A stretch of DNA of 64,000 nucleotides, taken from the NCBI GenBank assembly GCA_029265355.1, contig JAJUJL010000018.1, positions 1 through 64,000 on the forward strand. The letters run 5' to 3'. Positions 17,184-26,659 of the stretch are shown piece by piece. Both the position numbers and the translations under genes were made by a program. The DNA comes from Chloroflexota bacterium. Lineage in GTDB: Bacteria > Chloroflexota > Anaerolineae > Anaerolineales > UBA4823. Below the pieces are notes generated by a model. The model was not told where the DNA came from. It did not search any database and saw only the letters and a list, made by a program, of their open reading frames with translations. Position 1 is the first letter of the stretch, and every line of letters begins with the position of its first letter.

Positions 17184-19403
17184 ATGAAAACGAAACCGAT
17201 CGCATCACTCTTGCTCATCGTCGGCGTAATTCTCGGCAGTTTGCCAACCCCTTCCCGCGCCGCGCAGCAAGCCACCCAGATCATCTACGATGACGCCCTG
17301 GCATCCGGCTGGGACAATTGGTCCTGGGCGCAGGTCAACCTCTCCGCTTCATCACCCGTGCACAGCGGCGCGCATAGCATTGCTGTGACCTTCGACGCAT
17401 GGGAAGGCCTGTACCTGCACAAAGCCACCATCGACACGCTTGGTATGTCTCACCTGAGCTTTTACCTTCATGGCGGAAGCAGCGGTGGGCAAAAGATGAA
17501 CCTGTTTATGAACCTGGTGGTGAACGGCAGCGCCCAGAACGGACCGCTGGTGAGCATTCCCGCGCCACCTGCCTCGAGCTGGATCGAGGTCAAGATTCCC
17601 CTCAGCAGCCTCAACCCAGGCGGAGCAGCCGTCACCGGCCTGACATGGCAAGACTCGAGCGGAGGCTCGCAGCCAACATTCTACATCGATGACATCGCCT
17701 TCACCAGCGACGCCAGTCCAGACGCCCCGCAACTCACCAACGGCAGCCTGCAACCGCGCGCCATTCTGGCAGGCAGCAGCGCCGCGGTGGTGGTGCGCGT
17801 CCAGGCCAGCGACCCGCAAGGCGCAGCCGACATCGCCGCTGTCACGCTGGACGCTGCCGGGTTGGGCGCGGGTGTTGTCGCGCTGTACGATGATGGCCGC
17901 AACAACGATGGCCTCGCCGGCGATGGACTGTATGGCGCGGTGCTGTCTGTGGCAAGTGGCGCGCCCACCGCAGAGCTGCGCCTGCTTCTCTCAGCAGTCG
18001 ACCAGGCCGGGCACACCAGCAGCCTGCCGCTGGGCTCCCTGATCGTGCTTGCCCCACCCGGCGGCAGCATCCCTGCTTCCCTGCCTCAGCGCATCGGTTG
18101 GGGTTCCAATGCCTGGAGCGAGACCCCCGGGCAGGACTGGCAAGAAAATTCCGGTGTTCCCTGGGACTATGTCTACCAGTACATCACCTATGGCTGGGAG
18201 TCCTGGGGCGGCAGCTTTGTTTCCCGCTTCGTTAATCAAGCCTGGGATAAGGGCTTCATCCCCATGGTCACCGTCTACCTGATGCTGGGTGTACCGCCCG
18301 ACTGCGGCGAGGGCGGCGCCTGTTACGCCCAAAAGTTGCAGAATGCGACCACGGTGCAGAATTACCTGGCCTCGCTGCAGCGCGCTGCCCAAGAGGCTTC
18401 TGGCTCTCAACCCGTGATTTTCAACCTGGAACCGGATTTCTACGGTTTCATGCAACAGCTCAGCAACTCTTCCAGCCGTCCGATTGGCGTAGCCCCGGAT
18501 GACCCCAGCTCATATCCCGTGGCGCTGAACAAGGCCGGCTACGCCAACAACCTGTCGGGTTTTGGACGCTATCTGGTGGATTTAGTTCATGCCACTGCGC
18601 CCAACGCCCTGGTTGCGCCAATGGCCTCCACCTGGGCGACCAACGGCGACCCGCAATTTGTAACCGCTGACGAAGCGGCTGCTATGGCGCAGCGCACGGC
18701 GGCTTTTATCGACGCCATGGGCGGGGCGCAGGCCGACCTCTTGGTGATCGAGTGGTCGGATCGAGACGCCGGCTCGGGTCTGCGCCCGTGGTGGGACGAC
18801 AGCGACATGGAAACACCCCGCCCCACTCGCGCCATGCTATGGGCCAACACCCTCTCGCTCGCTGCCGGCAAACGCCTCTTTTTGTGGCAGATGCCGGTCG
18901 GCAACATGGCCTTGGAAAACGTCTGTGACCGTTACCAGGACAACCGCGCCGCCTACGCCTTCAACCACCCGCGTGACCTGTTCGAAGCTGGCGTGGTTGG
19001 CGTCCTGTTTGGCGGCGGGGCAGCCTGCATGACCCAGGTGTGGACCGACGGCGGCTTCGTCGCTTCCCAGGGCGCTATCGCCTACGCCGTGCCTGCCGCA
19101 CCCACTGGGCTCAGCCTGGGCGGGCCTGCCGGGCTGCTGGTGAGCGCTAAATGGGATGACCTGGCTGTGACCGACCTGTGGCGCTATCGGCTGGAGTACC
19201 GGTTGCAGGGCAGCCCTTCCTGGCAGACCCTCGACGCCGGACGGCGCACAACCATCAGCCTGCTTCTGCCGGGCTCTGGCGTCTGGGAGCTGCGCGTCCG
19301 GTCGCAAGACGCGATGGGCAACTACAGCGAACCCAGCACCGTGCAAACCGTGGTCATCAGCGCTGAGGCGCACAACATCTTTTTCCCATTACTGCGCCGT
19401 TGA
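17184..19403 (+). CDS. Secreted multidomain glycoside-hydrolase-like protein
   Basis: The 739-residue protein has a signal peptide (about 1-27, ending PSRA). A beta-sandwich domain (about 30-175) resembles carbohydrate-binding modules, including FYIDDIAF at its end. A second beta domain contains DDGRNNDGLAGDGLYGAVL, a phrase common before surface anchors. A TIM-barrel-like region (about 300-620) carries FNLEPDFYGFM and LVIEWSDRDAG, where acidic residues could be catalytic. A fibronectin-III-like domain follows and the chain ends NIFFPLLRR. I infer an extracellular polysaccharide-active enzyme; no known GH family is assigned. Confidence 0.75.
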   Translation: MKTKPIASLLLIVGVILGSLPTPSRAAQQATQIIYDDALASGWDNWSWAQVNLSASSPVHSGAHSIAVTFDAWEGLYLHKATIDTLGMSHLSFYLHGGSSGGQKMNLFMNLVVNGSAQNGPLVSIPAPPASSWIEVKIPLSSLNPGGAAVTGLTWQDSSGGSQPTFYIDDIAFTSDASPDAPQLTNGSLQPRAILAGSSAAVVVRVQASDPQGAADIAAVTLDAAGLGAGVVALYDDGRNNDGLAGDGLYGAVLSVASGAPTAELRLLLSAVDQAGHTSSLPLGSLIVLAPPGGSIPASLPQRIGWGSNAWSETPGQDWQENSGVPWDYVYQYITYGWESWGGSFVSRFVNQAWDKGFIPMVTVYLMLGVPPDCGEGGACYAQKLQNATTVQNYLASLQRAAQEASGSQPVIFNLEPDFYGFMQQLSNSSSRPIGVAPDDPSSYPVALNKAGYANNLSGFGRYLVDLVHATAPNALVAPMASTWATNGDPQFVTADEAAAMAQRTAAFIDAMGGAQADLLVIEWSDRDAGSGLRPWWDDSDMETPRPTRAMLWANTLSLAAGKRLFLWQMPVGNMALENVCDRYQDNRAAYAFNHPRDLFEAGVVGVLFGGGAACMTQVWTDGGFVASQGAIAYAVPAAPTGLSLGGPAGLLVSAKWDDLAVTDLWRYRLEYRLQGSPSWQTLDAGRRTTISLLLPGSGVWELRVRSQDAMGNYSEPSTVQTVVISAEAHNIFFPLLRR

Positions 19404-19444
19404 ACTTTTAAGAATATTTCCGCTATTATCTCCTCAGAATCGAG

Positions 19445-19450
19445 TATAAT
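19445..19450 (+). promoter_or_regulatory. Candidate -10 element for glutamate synthase
   Basis: TATAAT lies in an AT-rich stretch after the 17184 gene. No convincing -35 stands at the right distance. A second, weaker pair (TTGAAC at 19400 and TATTAT at 19424, spacer 18) lies slightly upstream. Either would give the downstream gene a leader of about 220-240 bases. Confidence 0.3.
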
Positions 19451-19615
19451 CGACGAAATTTTTCACCCACACAATCGACATGTTCACTCGGCCTATGGTC
19501 ATCTCTCGCTCCATTTCCACATGCCCAACAGCCGGTGAGCCGACCCTGATTCCCACTACCACGACGAATTGAGCCAGGCCCACCTGCTGGGTTATCTGGC
19601 GTGCATCTCCACCAA

Positions 19616-19637
19616 CGTTTCGCGCACCCGCGAAACG
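19616..19637 (+). promoter_or_regulatory. Perfect hairpin in the gltB leader
   Basis: CGTTTCGCG (19616-19624) and CGCGAAACG (19629-19637) form a nine-bp stem with loop CACC, ending 37 bases before the gltB ATG. It is not followed by a T tract, so an mRNA-stability or protein-binding element is as likely as an attenuator. I recognised no riboswitch consensus in 19451-19674. Confidence 0.4.
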
Positions 19638-19674
19638 GTCTGCCTGAGCTTATCTTTATCAGGAGGAGGCTACA

Positions 19675-22600
19675 ATGAGAAAGATCCGCACCGATACACC
19701 TGATCATGCGCCAGATGGCATCGAGAAAGACTCGTGCGCCATCTACATCAGCGCCCGCAAGCAGGGGCAAAGCACGTTTGGCACGCTCAAGCGCGCTCTG
19801 GGCGCCCTGGTGAGCATGGGTCACCGCACGGGCTTCGTCAACGGCGAGGGCGATGGAGCCGGCGTACAAACCGATATCCCACGGCGTATTTGGTCGAAAA
19901 AGCTCAGCCTGGCTGGCCTGCCCTCCTACCTGGCAACCCAAAATGGGTTTTGGGTGGGTCATCTCTTTGTACCGCAGCAATTCTCCAACAATGCCCTGCG
20001 CGAAGAGGTTACCGCCTGTTTCGACAAAGCCGGGCTAAACGTGCTGCTCATGCAGCCTGGGCGTACGCGCCGCGAAGCTTTAGGCCAGCACGCCCGCCTG
20101 ATGCCGCCCGCTTTCTGGCAGATCGCCGGCTATGCTGAAATCGCTGACCTGGATCGCCGCTTGTTAGCTGTCCAGGTCGAGATCGAGGAGAGGTTCCCCA
20201 TCTCTTTTGCCTCCCTCAGCTCTCACACCGTGGTCTATAAAATACGCGGCTCGGTGGAGACGCTGGCGCACTATTATCCCGACTTGCAGGACCATACGTT
20301 CAACACCTCGATGGTTCTGTGTCATGCCCGCTATTCCACCAACACCGTCTCAACCTTCGAGCGCTCCCAGCCGTTTGCTCTTCTTGGGCACAATGGTGAG
20401 ATTAATACCATTCAGCGCTTACGACTGGAGGGCAAACAGATCGGCGCCAGGCTCCCCCGCGATGGCTCTGATTCGCAGGATATGGATCGCATCCTGCATA
20501 CCCTGTGCGCTGATTACGGGCTGGATTTGATCGAAGCCATGGAAATGCTCTTCCCCCCGGTGCCATCTGAAATTGCCATGTTTCCGAACAGCCAGCGCAT
20601 TGCTTACCAGCGTTTACGTCAGGCTTTCGGACCATACGCCCAGGGCCCGGCAGCCGTGGTGGCGCGCTTTGGCAGCACGATTGTTGCCAGCGTGGATGCG
20701 CTGGGACTGAGACCGCTCTGGTTTGTCGAAACCGAGAAAGAGTACATCTTCAGTTCGGAGCGCGGCGCCATACCGCTTGAAATCATGGTCAGCGATGCCC
20801 GGCCGATCGCGCCGGGAGAGAAGCTCGCCATCGTGAGCCGGCGCGGTGAGAACCCCGTTGTCTTGAACCAGGCGCAAATTCGCCAACACGTGATGGTGCA
20901 GACCTTTCAGCGAGAAGCGCCTCAACTTGCCAACCAATATTGGAGCGGATGGATCCAACGCGGCCCGGGTCGCGTCGATTACGCCCCAGCTTTTGAGCGC
21001 GGTCCAGCGGCGGTGCGCCTGGCGGTTCACCCTTCTGCCACGGAAACAACCGCTGCCGCGCCGCGCCTGGAGAGCGTGCATTCGCCTGAGCCGCTGATCA
21101 ACAATTTCCCCTGGCAAAAAACCAACGCCCGCCCTGTGGACCTGGCGGTGTTGTCTGCCAATGGCTGGTTGAAGGACCACCTGAATGAGTGCGCAGCGCT
21201 ATCGAGCGAAAAGAAAGATGACCTGGTCAGTTCACTCGGCTATGATGGACCGCTGGCTGCGCTCAGTAAAGTGCGTGTCAATCTCTCCGACTATTTCAAA
21301 GAGTCAGTCGCCGTTGTAACCAACCCTGCCATCGATCATGTGCGCGAGAGTGAAGCTTTTTCCACCAGCTCGATGGTCGGCGCCTGTTCACCGATTGGCA
21401 AAGCCCCCAACCCAAACGACATCCTGGTAGACCTTGAACTGCCGGTCGTCTTGGGCGGACATCCTCAGGCTGGGAGCCCAGAACTGGTGCAAAAAGTGGC
21501 TCACCAGTTTGGCACACTCACCCTGGAGGAGGTGCTCAACGCCTTTCAAGAGAAAGCCGCCTGGCTGGCGTTGGCAGTTCCCCGCTATGCCACCGTCCAG
21601 CAAACACTGGAACAACTGGCAACTGAGGCCGTGTCCGCCGTCCAAAAAGGTATGCAATGTCTCATCCTCGATGATACCCCTGCGCTGCAGGACGGCCTGG
21701 ATTGGCTGGATCCTTGCCTCGCGATATCGTACCTGGACGAGGCGTTGCGCCAGGCGCCCCCTGGAGCAGAAGGGAATCTGCGACGCCGGGTGGGGTTGGT
21801 GGTGCGCAGTGCAGCGATCCGCGGCCTGCACGACCTGGTGTTGCTGTGCGGTTTCGGCGCCGACGCCATCAACCCCTATGCCATGTTTGCAAACGTGCTG
21901 GCAACCAAAGATGGCGCGCCATCGGAAGAAGAGGCCTTCGCCCTGCTCACCCGCCTGGTGGAAAACCTGAAGGGCGGGCTGGAAAAAGTGACCTCCACGA
22001 TGGGCTGTCACGAACTGCGCGGCTATGGGCGGGTCTGCAGTTCTTTGGGATTGGCTCCTGATGTGGCAAAAGTGTTTGGCGCCGCCAACTATTTTGGCAG
22101 TGAAAACGCCGGCGTCACCTGGCAGCGGCTGGATGAGGAGGCGCGCATCCGCGGCGCAGAGCTGCGCGGCGAGCGCCCAGTCAATCGCCTGCCCTACCAG
22201 AATCGCATCTATCCCAGGTACTGGAAAACCGCCCATCTGTACGCCAAGGGCGAGGTCGAATACACCGCTGTGCAACAAGTCTTCCAAAACCTGGCCGCTG
22301 AGACGCCGGTCGCCTTACGCCATTTGCTGGGTCTTAAGCTCGCCGCCGGCGAGATCAACCCCGGTGAGGTGGATCTGACCATCCAGGGTTACGATTATCC
22401 ACTGGTCATCGAAGCGATGTCATTTGGCTCGCAGGGTGAGGCCTCCTTCAAGGCCTATATCCATGCTGCGCAAGCATTGAATATCCTGGGGATCAACGGC
22501 GAGGGCGGTGAGCTGCCAGAAATCATGGGAAGATATAAGCGCAATCGCGGGCAGCAGGTAGCTTCTGGTCGCTTTGGCGTCAACGTGGAATTCCTAAATT

Positions 22601-24354
22601 CTGCGGCGGTGCTGGAGATCAAGATCGGGCAAGGCGCTAAACCCGGCGAGGGAGGTATGCTGCCAGCCAGGAAAGTTACCCCCAAGGTGGCAAAAGCCCG
22701 GCGCACACCTGCCTATGTTTCTCTGATCTCCCCCTCCAATAACCACGACCTGTATTCAATCGAAGATCTGGCGCAGCTCATCGAAGAGCTGAAGATGGTC
22801 AATCCATCAGCAAAAATCTCGGTTAAAGTGCCGGTGGTGCCAGGCATTGGCGTGATCGCCGTCGGCATCGCCAAGGCAGGTGCTGACATCATCAACATCA
22901 GCGGCTACGATGGCGGCACCGGCGCAGCCCGGGCGCACTCATTGCAATACGCCGGCTTACCCACCGAGATCGGTATCATCCAGGCGCACCGCGCCCTGGT
23001 GGACGCTGGCCTGCGACACAGGGTGGAGTTGTGGGCCAATGGCGGGATGAAGACCGGAGAGGACGCCATCAAAATGATCTTGCTGGGCGCTAATCGCATC
23101 GGCTTCGGCACCATGGCAATGGTCGCGCTGGGCTGCACTATCTGCCGGCAGTGCAACCTGGGCACCTGCCACGTGGGCATTGCCACCCAAATCCAGACCA
23201 TCGACGAAGCGCAGGCGCAAGGGCTCAAACATTTTAAGCCGGTAGTGTTTGAAGAAGGCTACCAGAGAATTGTGCGCTTGTTCTCCGGCATCGCCGACGA
23301 GATGCGCACACTCACTACCCGGCTGGGAGCTCGCCGCTTGCAAGACCTGGTCGGGCGCGCCGACCTGCTGGAACAGACGCAGCTTCATGATCAGATCGAC
23401 TTGTCTCCCATGTTTGATCCGATGCCGCTGCGCCCCCGCCCGGAGCATGAACGAGGCGTGGGGGTGCTGCTGACCCGTCCACGCAACAGCCTGACCAGCA
23501 TACTGACCGACCTGATCTTGCACACCATCCACCAGGATGAGCGCGAGATCACCTACCAGGATTCGGTCTCTGCCATCGACCGGGCGCTCGGCTCACGCCT
23601 GGCAGGCGAATTGATCCGTCGGCAGGAAATTCGTCAGCAAATCGACACGCTGCACCTGCGCTTCGGACCATCTTCACTGGCAGGCAACGGCTTTGCCGCC
23701 TGGTCCACAGACCAGATCGATATCATTATCGAGGGCGGAGCTCAGGATGGGGTGGCAAAGGGCGCCAGCGGTGGGCGTGTGGCGGTCATGAAAGGCCTCA
23801 ACCATGATGGCATGCGCATTGACGGCAGCGTTGGCAAGAGCTTTGCCTACGGCGCCCAGGGTGGCATCCTGATTGTGCAAGGCAACGCCGACTCGCGCGC
23901 CTGCGTGCGGCTCTCCGGCGCCAAGGTGATCCTGGGCGGTGAAATCGTCGCTCCGCTGGATGACAACAACCTGGGCAGCAGCTCTCTCGCAAGCTCCGCC
24001 AACCTGAAAGGTTTTGCCTGCGAGTACATGACCTCCGGCACTGTGCTGATCATGGGCGATCCCGGCCCTTACGCCTTCTCGGGTATGACTGGCGGTATCG
24101 TTTACCAGAAACTGACCCCCGAATTGGGCTTTGACCAAAAGGCGCTGCAGCGCCGCCTGGCGTGCGGCGCCAACGTGCGCATCCAGCCGTTGGAAGCCAG
24201 CGACCTGCCTGCCGTGCAAGAGTTGCTCTCTTACTACATCGAAGCCTTGGAGCAAACGTACCAGTACGAAACCGTAGAGCAGATGCGCATCCTCTCTCAA
24301 CCAGAGATCCTGCTGGGCTGCTTTGTCAAGGTTGTCCCAACGCCCGCAGGCTGA
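19675..24354 (+). CDS. gltB: Glutamate synthase, large-subunit type
   Basis: Glutamate synthase makes two glutamates from glutamine and 2-oxoglutarate. The 1559-residue protein starts with a class II amidotransferase domain; the nucleophile is probably Cys21 in KDSCAIYISARKQGQ, so about 20 residues would be removed as a propeptide. MGHRTGFVNGEGDGAGVQTD follows. The central and FMN domains contain GEGGELPEIMGRYKRN and GQGAKPGEGGMLPARKV. The 3Fe-4S cysteines are in CTICRQCNLGTCHVG. A C-terminal Gly-rich beta-helix domain ends it. AGGAGGAGG precedes the ATG. The Cys context differs from the common CGVG form, and no gltD lies nearby, so the electron donor (ferredoxin or a distant small subunit) is unknown. 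Confidence 0.93.
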   Translation: MRKIRTDTPDHAPDGIEKDSCAIYISARKQGQSTFGTLKRALGALVSMGHRTGFVNGEGDGAGVQTDIPRRIWSKKLSLAGLPSYLATQNGFWVGHLFVPQQFSNNALREEVTACFDKAGLNVLLMQPGRTRREALGQHARLMPPAFWQIAGYAEIADLDRRLLAVQVEIEERFPISFASLSSHTVVYKIRGSVETLAHYYPDLQDHTFNTSMVLCHARYSTNTVSTFERSQPFALLGHNGEINTIQRLRLEGKQIGARLPRDGSDSQDMDRILHTLCADYGLDLIEAMEMLFPPVPSEIAMFPNSQRIAYQRLRQAFGPYAQGPAAVVARFGSTIVASVDALGLRPLWFVETEKEYIFSSERGAIPLEIMVSDARPIAPGEKLAIVSRRGENPVVLNQAQIRQHVMVQTFQREAPQLANQYWSGWIQRGPGRVDYAPAFERGPAAVRLAVHPSATETTAAAPRLESVHSPEPLINNFPWQKTNARPVDLAVLSANGWLKDHLNECAALSSEKKDDLVSSLGYDGPLAALSKVRVNLSDYFKESVAVVTNPAIDHVRESEAFSTSSMVGACSPIGKAPNPNDILVDLELPVVLGGHPQAGSPELVQKVAHQFGTLTLEEVLNAFQEKAAWLALAVPRYATVQQTLEQLATEAVSAVQKGMQCLILDDTPALQDGLDWLDPCLAISYLDEALRQAPPGAEGNLRRRVGLVVRSAAIRGLHDLVLLCGFGADAINPYAMFANVLATKDGAPSEEEAFALLTRLVENLKGGLEKVTSTMGCHELRGYGRVCSSLGLAPDVAKVFGAANYFGSENAGVTWQRLDEEARIRGAELRGERPVNRLPYQNRIYPRYWKTAHLYAKGEVEYTAVQQVFQNLAAETPVALRHLLGLKLAAGEINPGEVDLTIQGYDYPLVIEAMSFGSQGEASFKAYIHAAQALNILGINGEGGELPEIMGRYKRNRGQQVASGRFGVNVEFLNSAAVLEIKIGQGAKPGEGGMLPARKVTPKVAKARRTPAYVSLISPSNNHDLYSIEDLAQLIEELKMVNPSAKISVKVPVVPGIGVIAVGIAKAGADIINISGYDGGTGAARAHSLQYAGLPTEIGIIQAHRALVDAGLRHRVELWANGGMKTGEDAIKMILLGANRIGFGTMAMVALGCTICRQCNLGTCHVGIATQIQTIDEAQAQGLKHFKPVVFEEGYQRIVRLFSGIADEMRTLTTRLGARRLQDLVGRADLLEQTQLHDQIDLSPMFDPMPLRPRPEHERGVGVLLTRPRNSLTSILTDLILHTIHQDEREITYQDSVSAIDRALGSRLAGELIRRQEIRQQIDTLHLRFGPSSLAGNGFAAWSTDQIDIIIEGGAQDGVAKGASGGRVAVMKGLNHDGMRIDGSVGKSFAYGAQGGILIVQGNADSRACVRLSGAKVILGGEIVAPLDDNNLGSSSLASSANLKGFACEYMTSGTVLIMGDPGPYAFSGMTGGIVYQKLTPELGFDQKALQRRLACGANVRIQPLEASDLPAVQELLSYYIEALEQTYQYETVEQMRILSQPEILLGCFVKVVPTPAG

Positions 24355-24421
24355 AAACGATCCTGTTACACTGCTTGCCTTCGTTCCTGAGACATCCTCG
24401 CCAGTCGAACCGGTTCTCGTA

Positions 24422-24490
24422 GGGGAGCAAGCATCTGGCTGGAGCTCCGCTCATGGCTGACATGCGGCTCATGCTGGATGCTTGCCCCCC
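24422..24490 (+). repeat. Large imperfect inverted repeat after gltB
   Basis: GCAAGCATC (24427-24435) pairs with GATGCTTGC (24477-24485), extended outward by GGGG/CCCC across one mismatch. The 41-base loop contains GGAGCTCC and two GCTCATG copies and can itself fold. It lies 67 bases after the gltB stop and may act as its terminator, although no T tract follows. The rest of 24355-24837 shows no supported gene. Confidence 0.4.
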
Positions 24491-24837
24491 AACAATTTCT
24501 TCCATTAGAAACTGTGCAGAGCAGCCCCCGGCAGTGACGGAAACAGCTTCACCTGGCACAGAACGCCGGGTTCGCAATGGCAGGCGCTGTCGCGGCGAGC
24601 AGTTCCACGTCGCCGAACGCATGTATTAAGGAAACCGCTCCTGGCGAAGAAACGGGCAATACACTGCTTCGCACTGCGATTGAAACCCTCTGCCGCCCGC
24701 CGAGGGATGGCTTCGCTTCGTATGCCGGGAGAAGGGGGGTTCTCAGGGGGCTTACCGCAGGCGCTATTCTTACCTTTTTCTTAAATTTCGTATATGTACT
24801 TCTAATAATTGGGGATTATCTATTGGGCGAATGCTCA

Positions 24838-24863
24838 GGTTGAGCGAACAAAAAAGCTCAACC
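24838..24863 (+). promoter_or_regulatory. Hairpin upstream of hsp20
   Basis: GGTTGAGC (24838-24845) and GCTCAACC (24856-24863) form an eight-bp inverted repeat around a ten-base A-rich loop, 28 bases before the hsp20 ATG. It is not the CIRCE sequence bound by HrcA. It could be an operator or a translation-controlling stem. An AT-rich stretch (24775-24820) just upstream probably holds the promoter. Confidence 0.4.
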
Positions 24864-24890
24864 GAATGACTTTTCGAAGGAGGTAGCTTT

Positions 24891-25346
24891 ATGTTGGCTC
24901 GTAGAGACTTACTTTTCGACTTTGATAGCCTGGCTTATTGTTGGGACTTCTTCCCTGGGGACAACCTGGCGATCGACGTGTACGAGAAAGATGACCGGCT
25001 GGTGGTGAAAACTGCTCTGCCCGGGTTGCGACCCGAAGACATCCACGTGACTGTCCAAAATGGCTTCCTGACCATTCAGGCTCAGGATGAGGCTGCTGAA
25101 GAGCAAAACGCCCGTGGATGGTATCTCCGACGTCAGCGCGCCTGGGCCTGGCAGCGCTCGCTTCGCCTGCCGGTAGATGTTGACGTGGACAGCTCGCGGG
25201 CCGATTTGAAAGATGGCATCCTGACCATCACGCTTTTCAAGACCGGAGCCCGCAAAAAGCTGACCAACCGCATCAAAATCAACCTGCCAAAGCTTAAGCT
25301 TCCTGCTCCCAAGAAGGGAGGGAAGAAAATTCACATTTCTCGCTAA
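24891..25346 (+). CDS. Hsp20/alpha-crystallin small heat-shock protein
   Basis: Small heat-shock proteins hold unfolded proteins in a refoldable state. The 151-residue protein has an alpha-crystallin domain at about 28-120: LAIDVYEKDDRLVVKTALPG, LRPEDIHVTVQNGFLTI, RSLRLPVDVD and the conserved ADLKDGILTITL near the end. The C-terminal tail is Lys-rich and ends HISR; an I-x-I/V-type motif occurs as IKINL. GAAGGAGG precedes the ATG. It heads an operon with a NEW3 membrane protein and an ABC exporter. Confidence 0.93.
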   Translation: MLARRDLLFDFDSLAYCWDFFPGDNLAIDVYEKDDRLVVKTALPGLRPEDIHVTVQNGFLTIQAQDEAAEEQNARGWYLRRQRAWAWQRSLRLPVDVDVDSSRADLKDGILTITLFKTGARKKLTNRIKINLPKLKLPAPKKGGKKIHISR

Positions 25347-25359
25347 ATAGGAGTTTGCC

Positions 25360-26547
25360 ATGGAACACAAACGCTTGAATTCCCTGATTGGACTGGTGCT
25401 GCTTCTCACACTGACTTTCGCCCTTTCCTCCCCAGCGCTGGCGCAGGAAAGCCAGCCAGGCAGCGCCACCCCACAGCCATTGCTGCTCTACACTCAGTAC
25501 CCCAGCCGCATGATTGGCCTGGGTGAGACCGTCACACTGCCATTAAAGCTGCGTGCTGGCGTCGCCCAGGTAGTCAGCCTGGAGGTGCAGGGCTTGCCGG
25601 AAGGCTGGACCGCTACCTTCCGCGGCGGGTCGCAGATTGTGGATGCCGTTTATGTCGATGGCGTTGCGGACGCCTCTGTCGACCTCCGTTTGGAGACGCC
25701 ATCCAATGCCGAACCCGGCAAATACGAGCTAAAAGTCATCGGAAGCAGCAAGCGTGAACAGACTGAGCTGATCATTAACCTGACGATCAAAGAGAAATTG
25801 CCGCCGCGCCTGTCGCTGACCACCGATGGGCTGCCCACCAAGCGCGGCACGCCAAACTCCGCCGTCACCTTCACCCTGAACTTGAAAAATGAAGGCGGTG
25901 AAGACCTGATCGCGGAACTGAGTGCAACTCAGCCGGAAAATGTGCAGGTCACCATCCAGTCTGGCGGACAGGATGTCACCGAGCTTGAGCTGGCTCCCAA
26001 TGAAACCAAAAATCTCACCGTCAAAGCCACGCCGCTCGTGCGGCTGGAAGCGGGCAACTACAGCTTCAGTGTCCAGGCAATCGCCGGTGATGTCAGCGCC
26101 CAGATTGACCTGACGGTTGAAGTGGTAGGGCAAGGCAGGTTGAGTGTGTCCGCGCCGGAGGGTCGCCTCTCCGCCCAGGCCTACGCTGGCCAGGATAATC
26201 CGTTGAAAATCGAGCTGACTAACAGCGGCACCGCCCCGCTGCGCGGCATCCAGCTCACCTCCACCACCCCAAGCGGCTGGTCGATCACCTTTGACCAGGC
26301 CGAGATCGCCGAAATACCCGCTGGCGAGACTGTGGAAGTGACCGCCCAGGTTAAACCGCCGGAAAAAGCCGTCGCTGGTGACTACGTGATCACCATCAAT
26401 GCACGGCCAGTCGACAGTCAGCAGGAATCGGCTGATTTCCGTATCACCGTGCGCACCTCTACGCTGTGGGGCGTTGCTGGCATTGGCCTGATCGCCCTGG
26501 CGGTGGGTGCCGTGGGTGCAGCCGTGGTTCGCTTCGGGCGCCGCTGA
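25360..26547 (+). CDS. Secreted NEW3-domain protein with C-terminal membrane anchor
   Basis: The 395-residue protein has a signal peptide (about 1-28, ending ALAQ). Three beta-sandwich repeats of the NEW3/NPCBM-associated type follow, recognisable by [33 protein letters not shown] and [14 protein letters not shown]. It ends with a transmembrane helix (about 368-388) and RFGRR. Such proteins often precede ABC-2 exporters in Chloroflexi and archaea, as here. It is probably displayed outside the cell, perhaps binding glycan or assisting the exporter. AGGAG precedes the ATG. Confidence 0.85.
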   Translation: MEHKRLNSLIGLVLLLTLTFALSSPALAQESQPGSATPQPLLLYTQYPSRMIGLGETVTLPLKLRAGVAQVVSLEVQGLPEGWTATFRGGSQIVDAVYVDGVADASVDLRLETPSNAEPGKYELKVIGSSKREQTELIINLTIKEKLPPRLSLTTDGLPTKRGTPNSAVTFTLNLKNEGGEDLIAELSATQPENVQVTIQSGGQDVTELELAPNETKNLTVKATPLVRLEAGNYSFSVQAIAGDVSAQIDLTVEVVGQGRLSVSAPEGRLSAQAYAGQDNPLKIELTNSGTAPLRGIQLTSTTPSGWSITFDQAEIAEIPAGETVEVTAQVKPPEKAVAGDYVITINARPVDSQQESADFRITVRTSTLWGVAGIGLIALAVGAVGAAVVRFGRR

Positions 26548-26659
26548 TCGGTTGGTCATCCTTCGCTGGCCGTCCCAGAGGATTGACCAGCGAAGGAAAT
26601 CACCAATCGTGGCACAGAATCCTTGCTGCGTTCGGAGTGACCGAGCAGGAGGTAGGTTT

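Noticed and set aside
24577-24843. Open frame of 88 codons before hsp20 with a hydrophobic end
   Set aside because: The hydrophobic part comes from the AT-rich promoter stretch. No start signal is present, and the frame runs through the hsp20 upstream hairpin.
24838-24863. CIRCE/HrcA operator before hsp20
   Set aside because: The repeat is GGTTGAGC-N10-GCTCAACC, not TTAGCACTC-N9-GAGTGCTAA.
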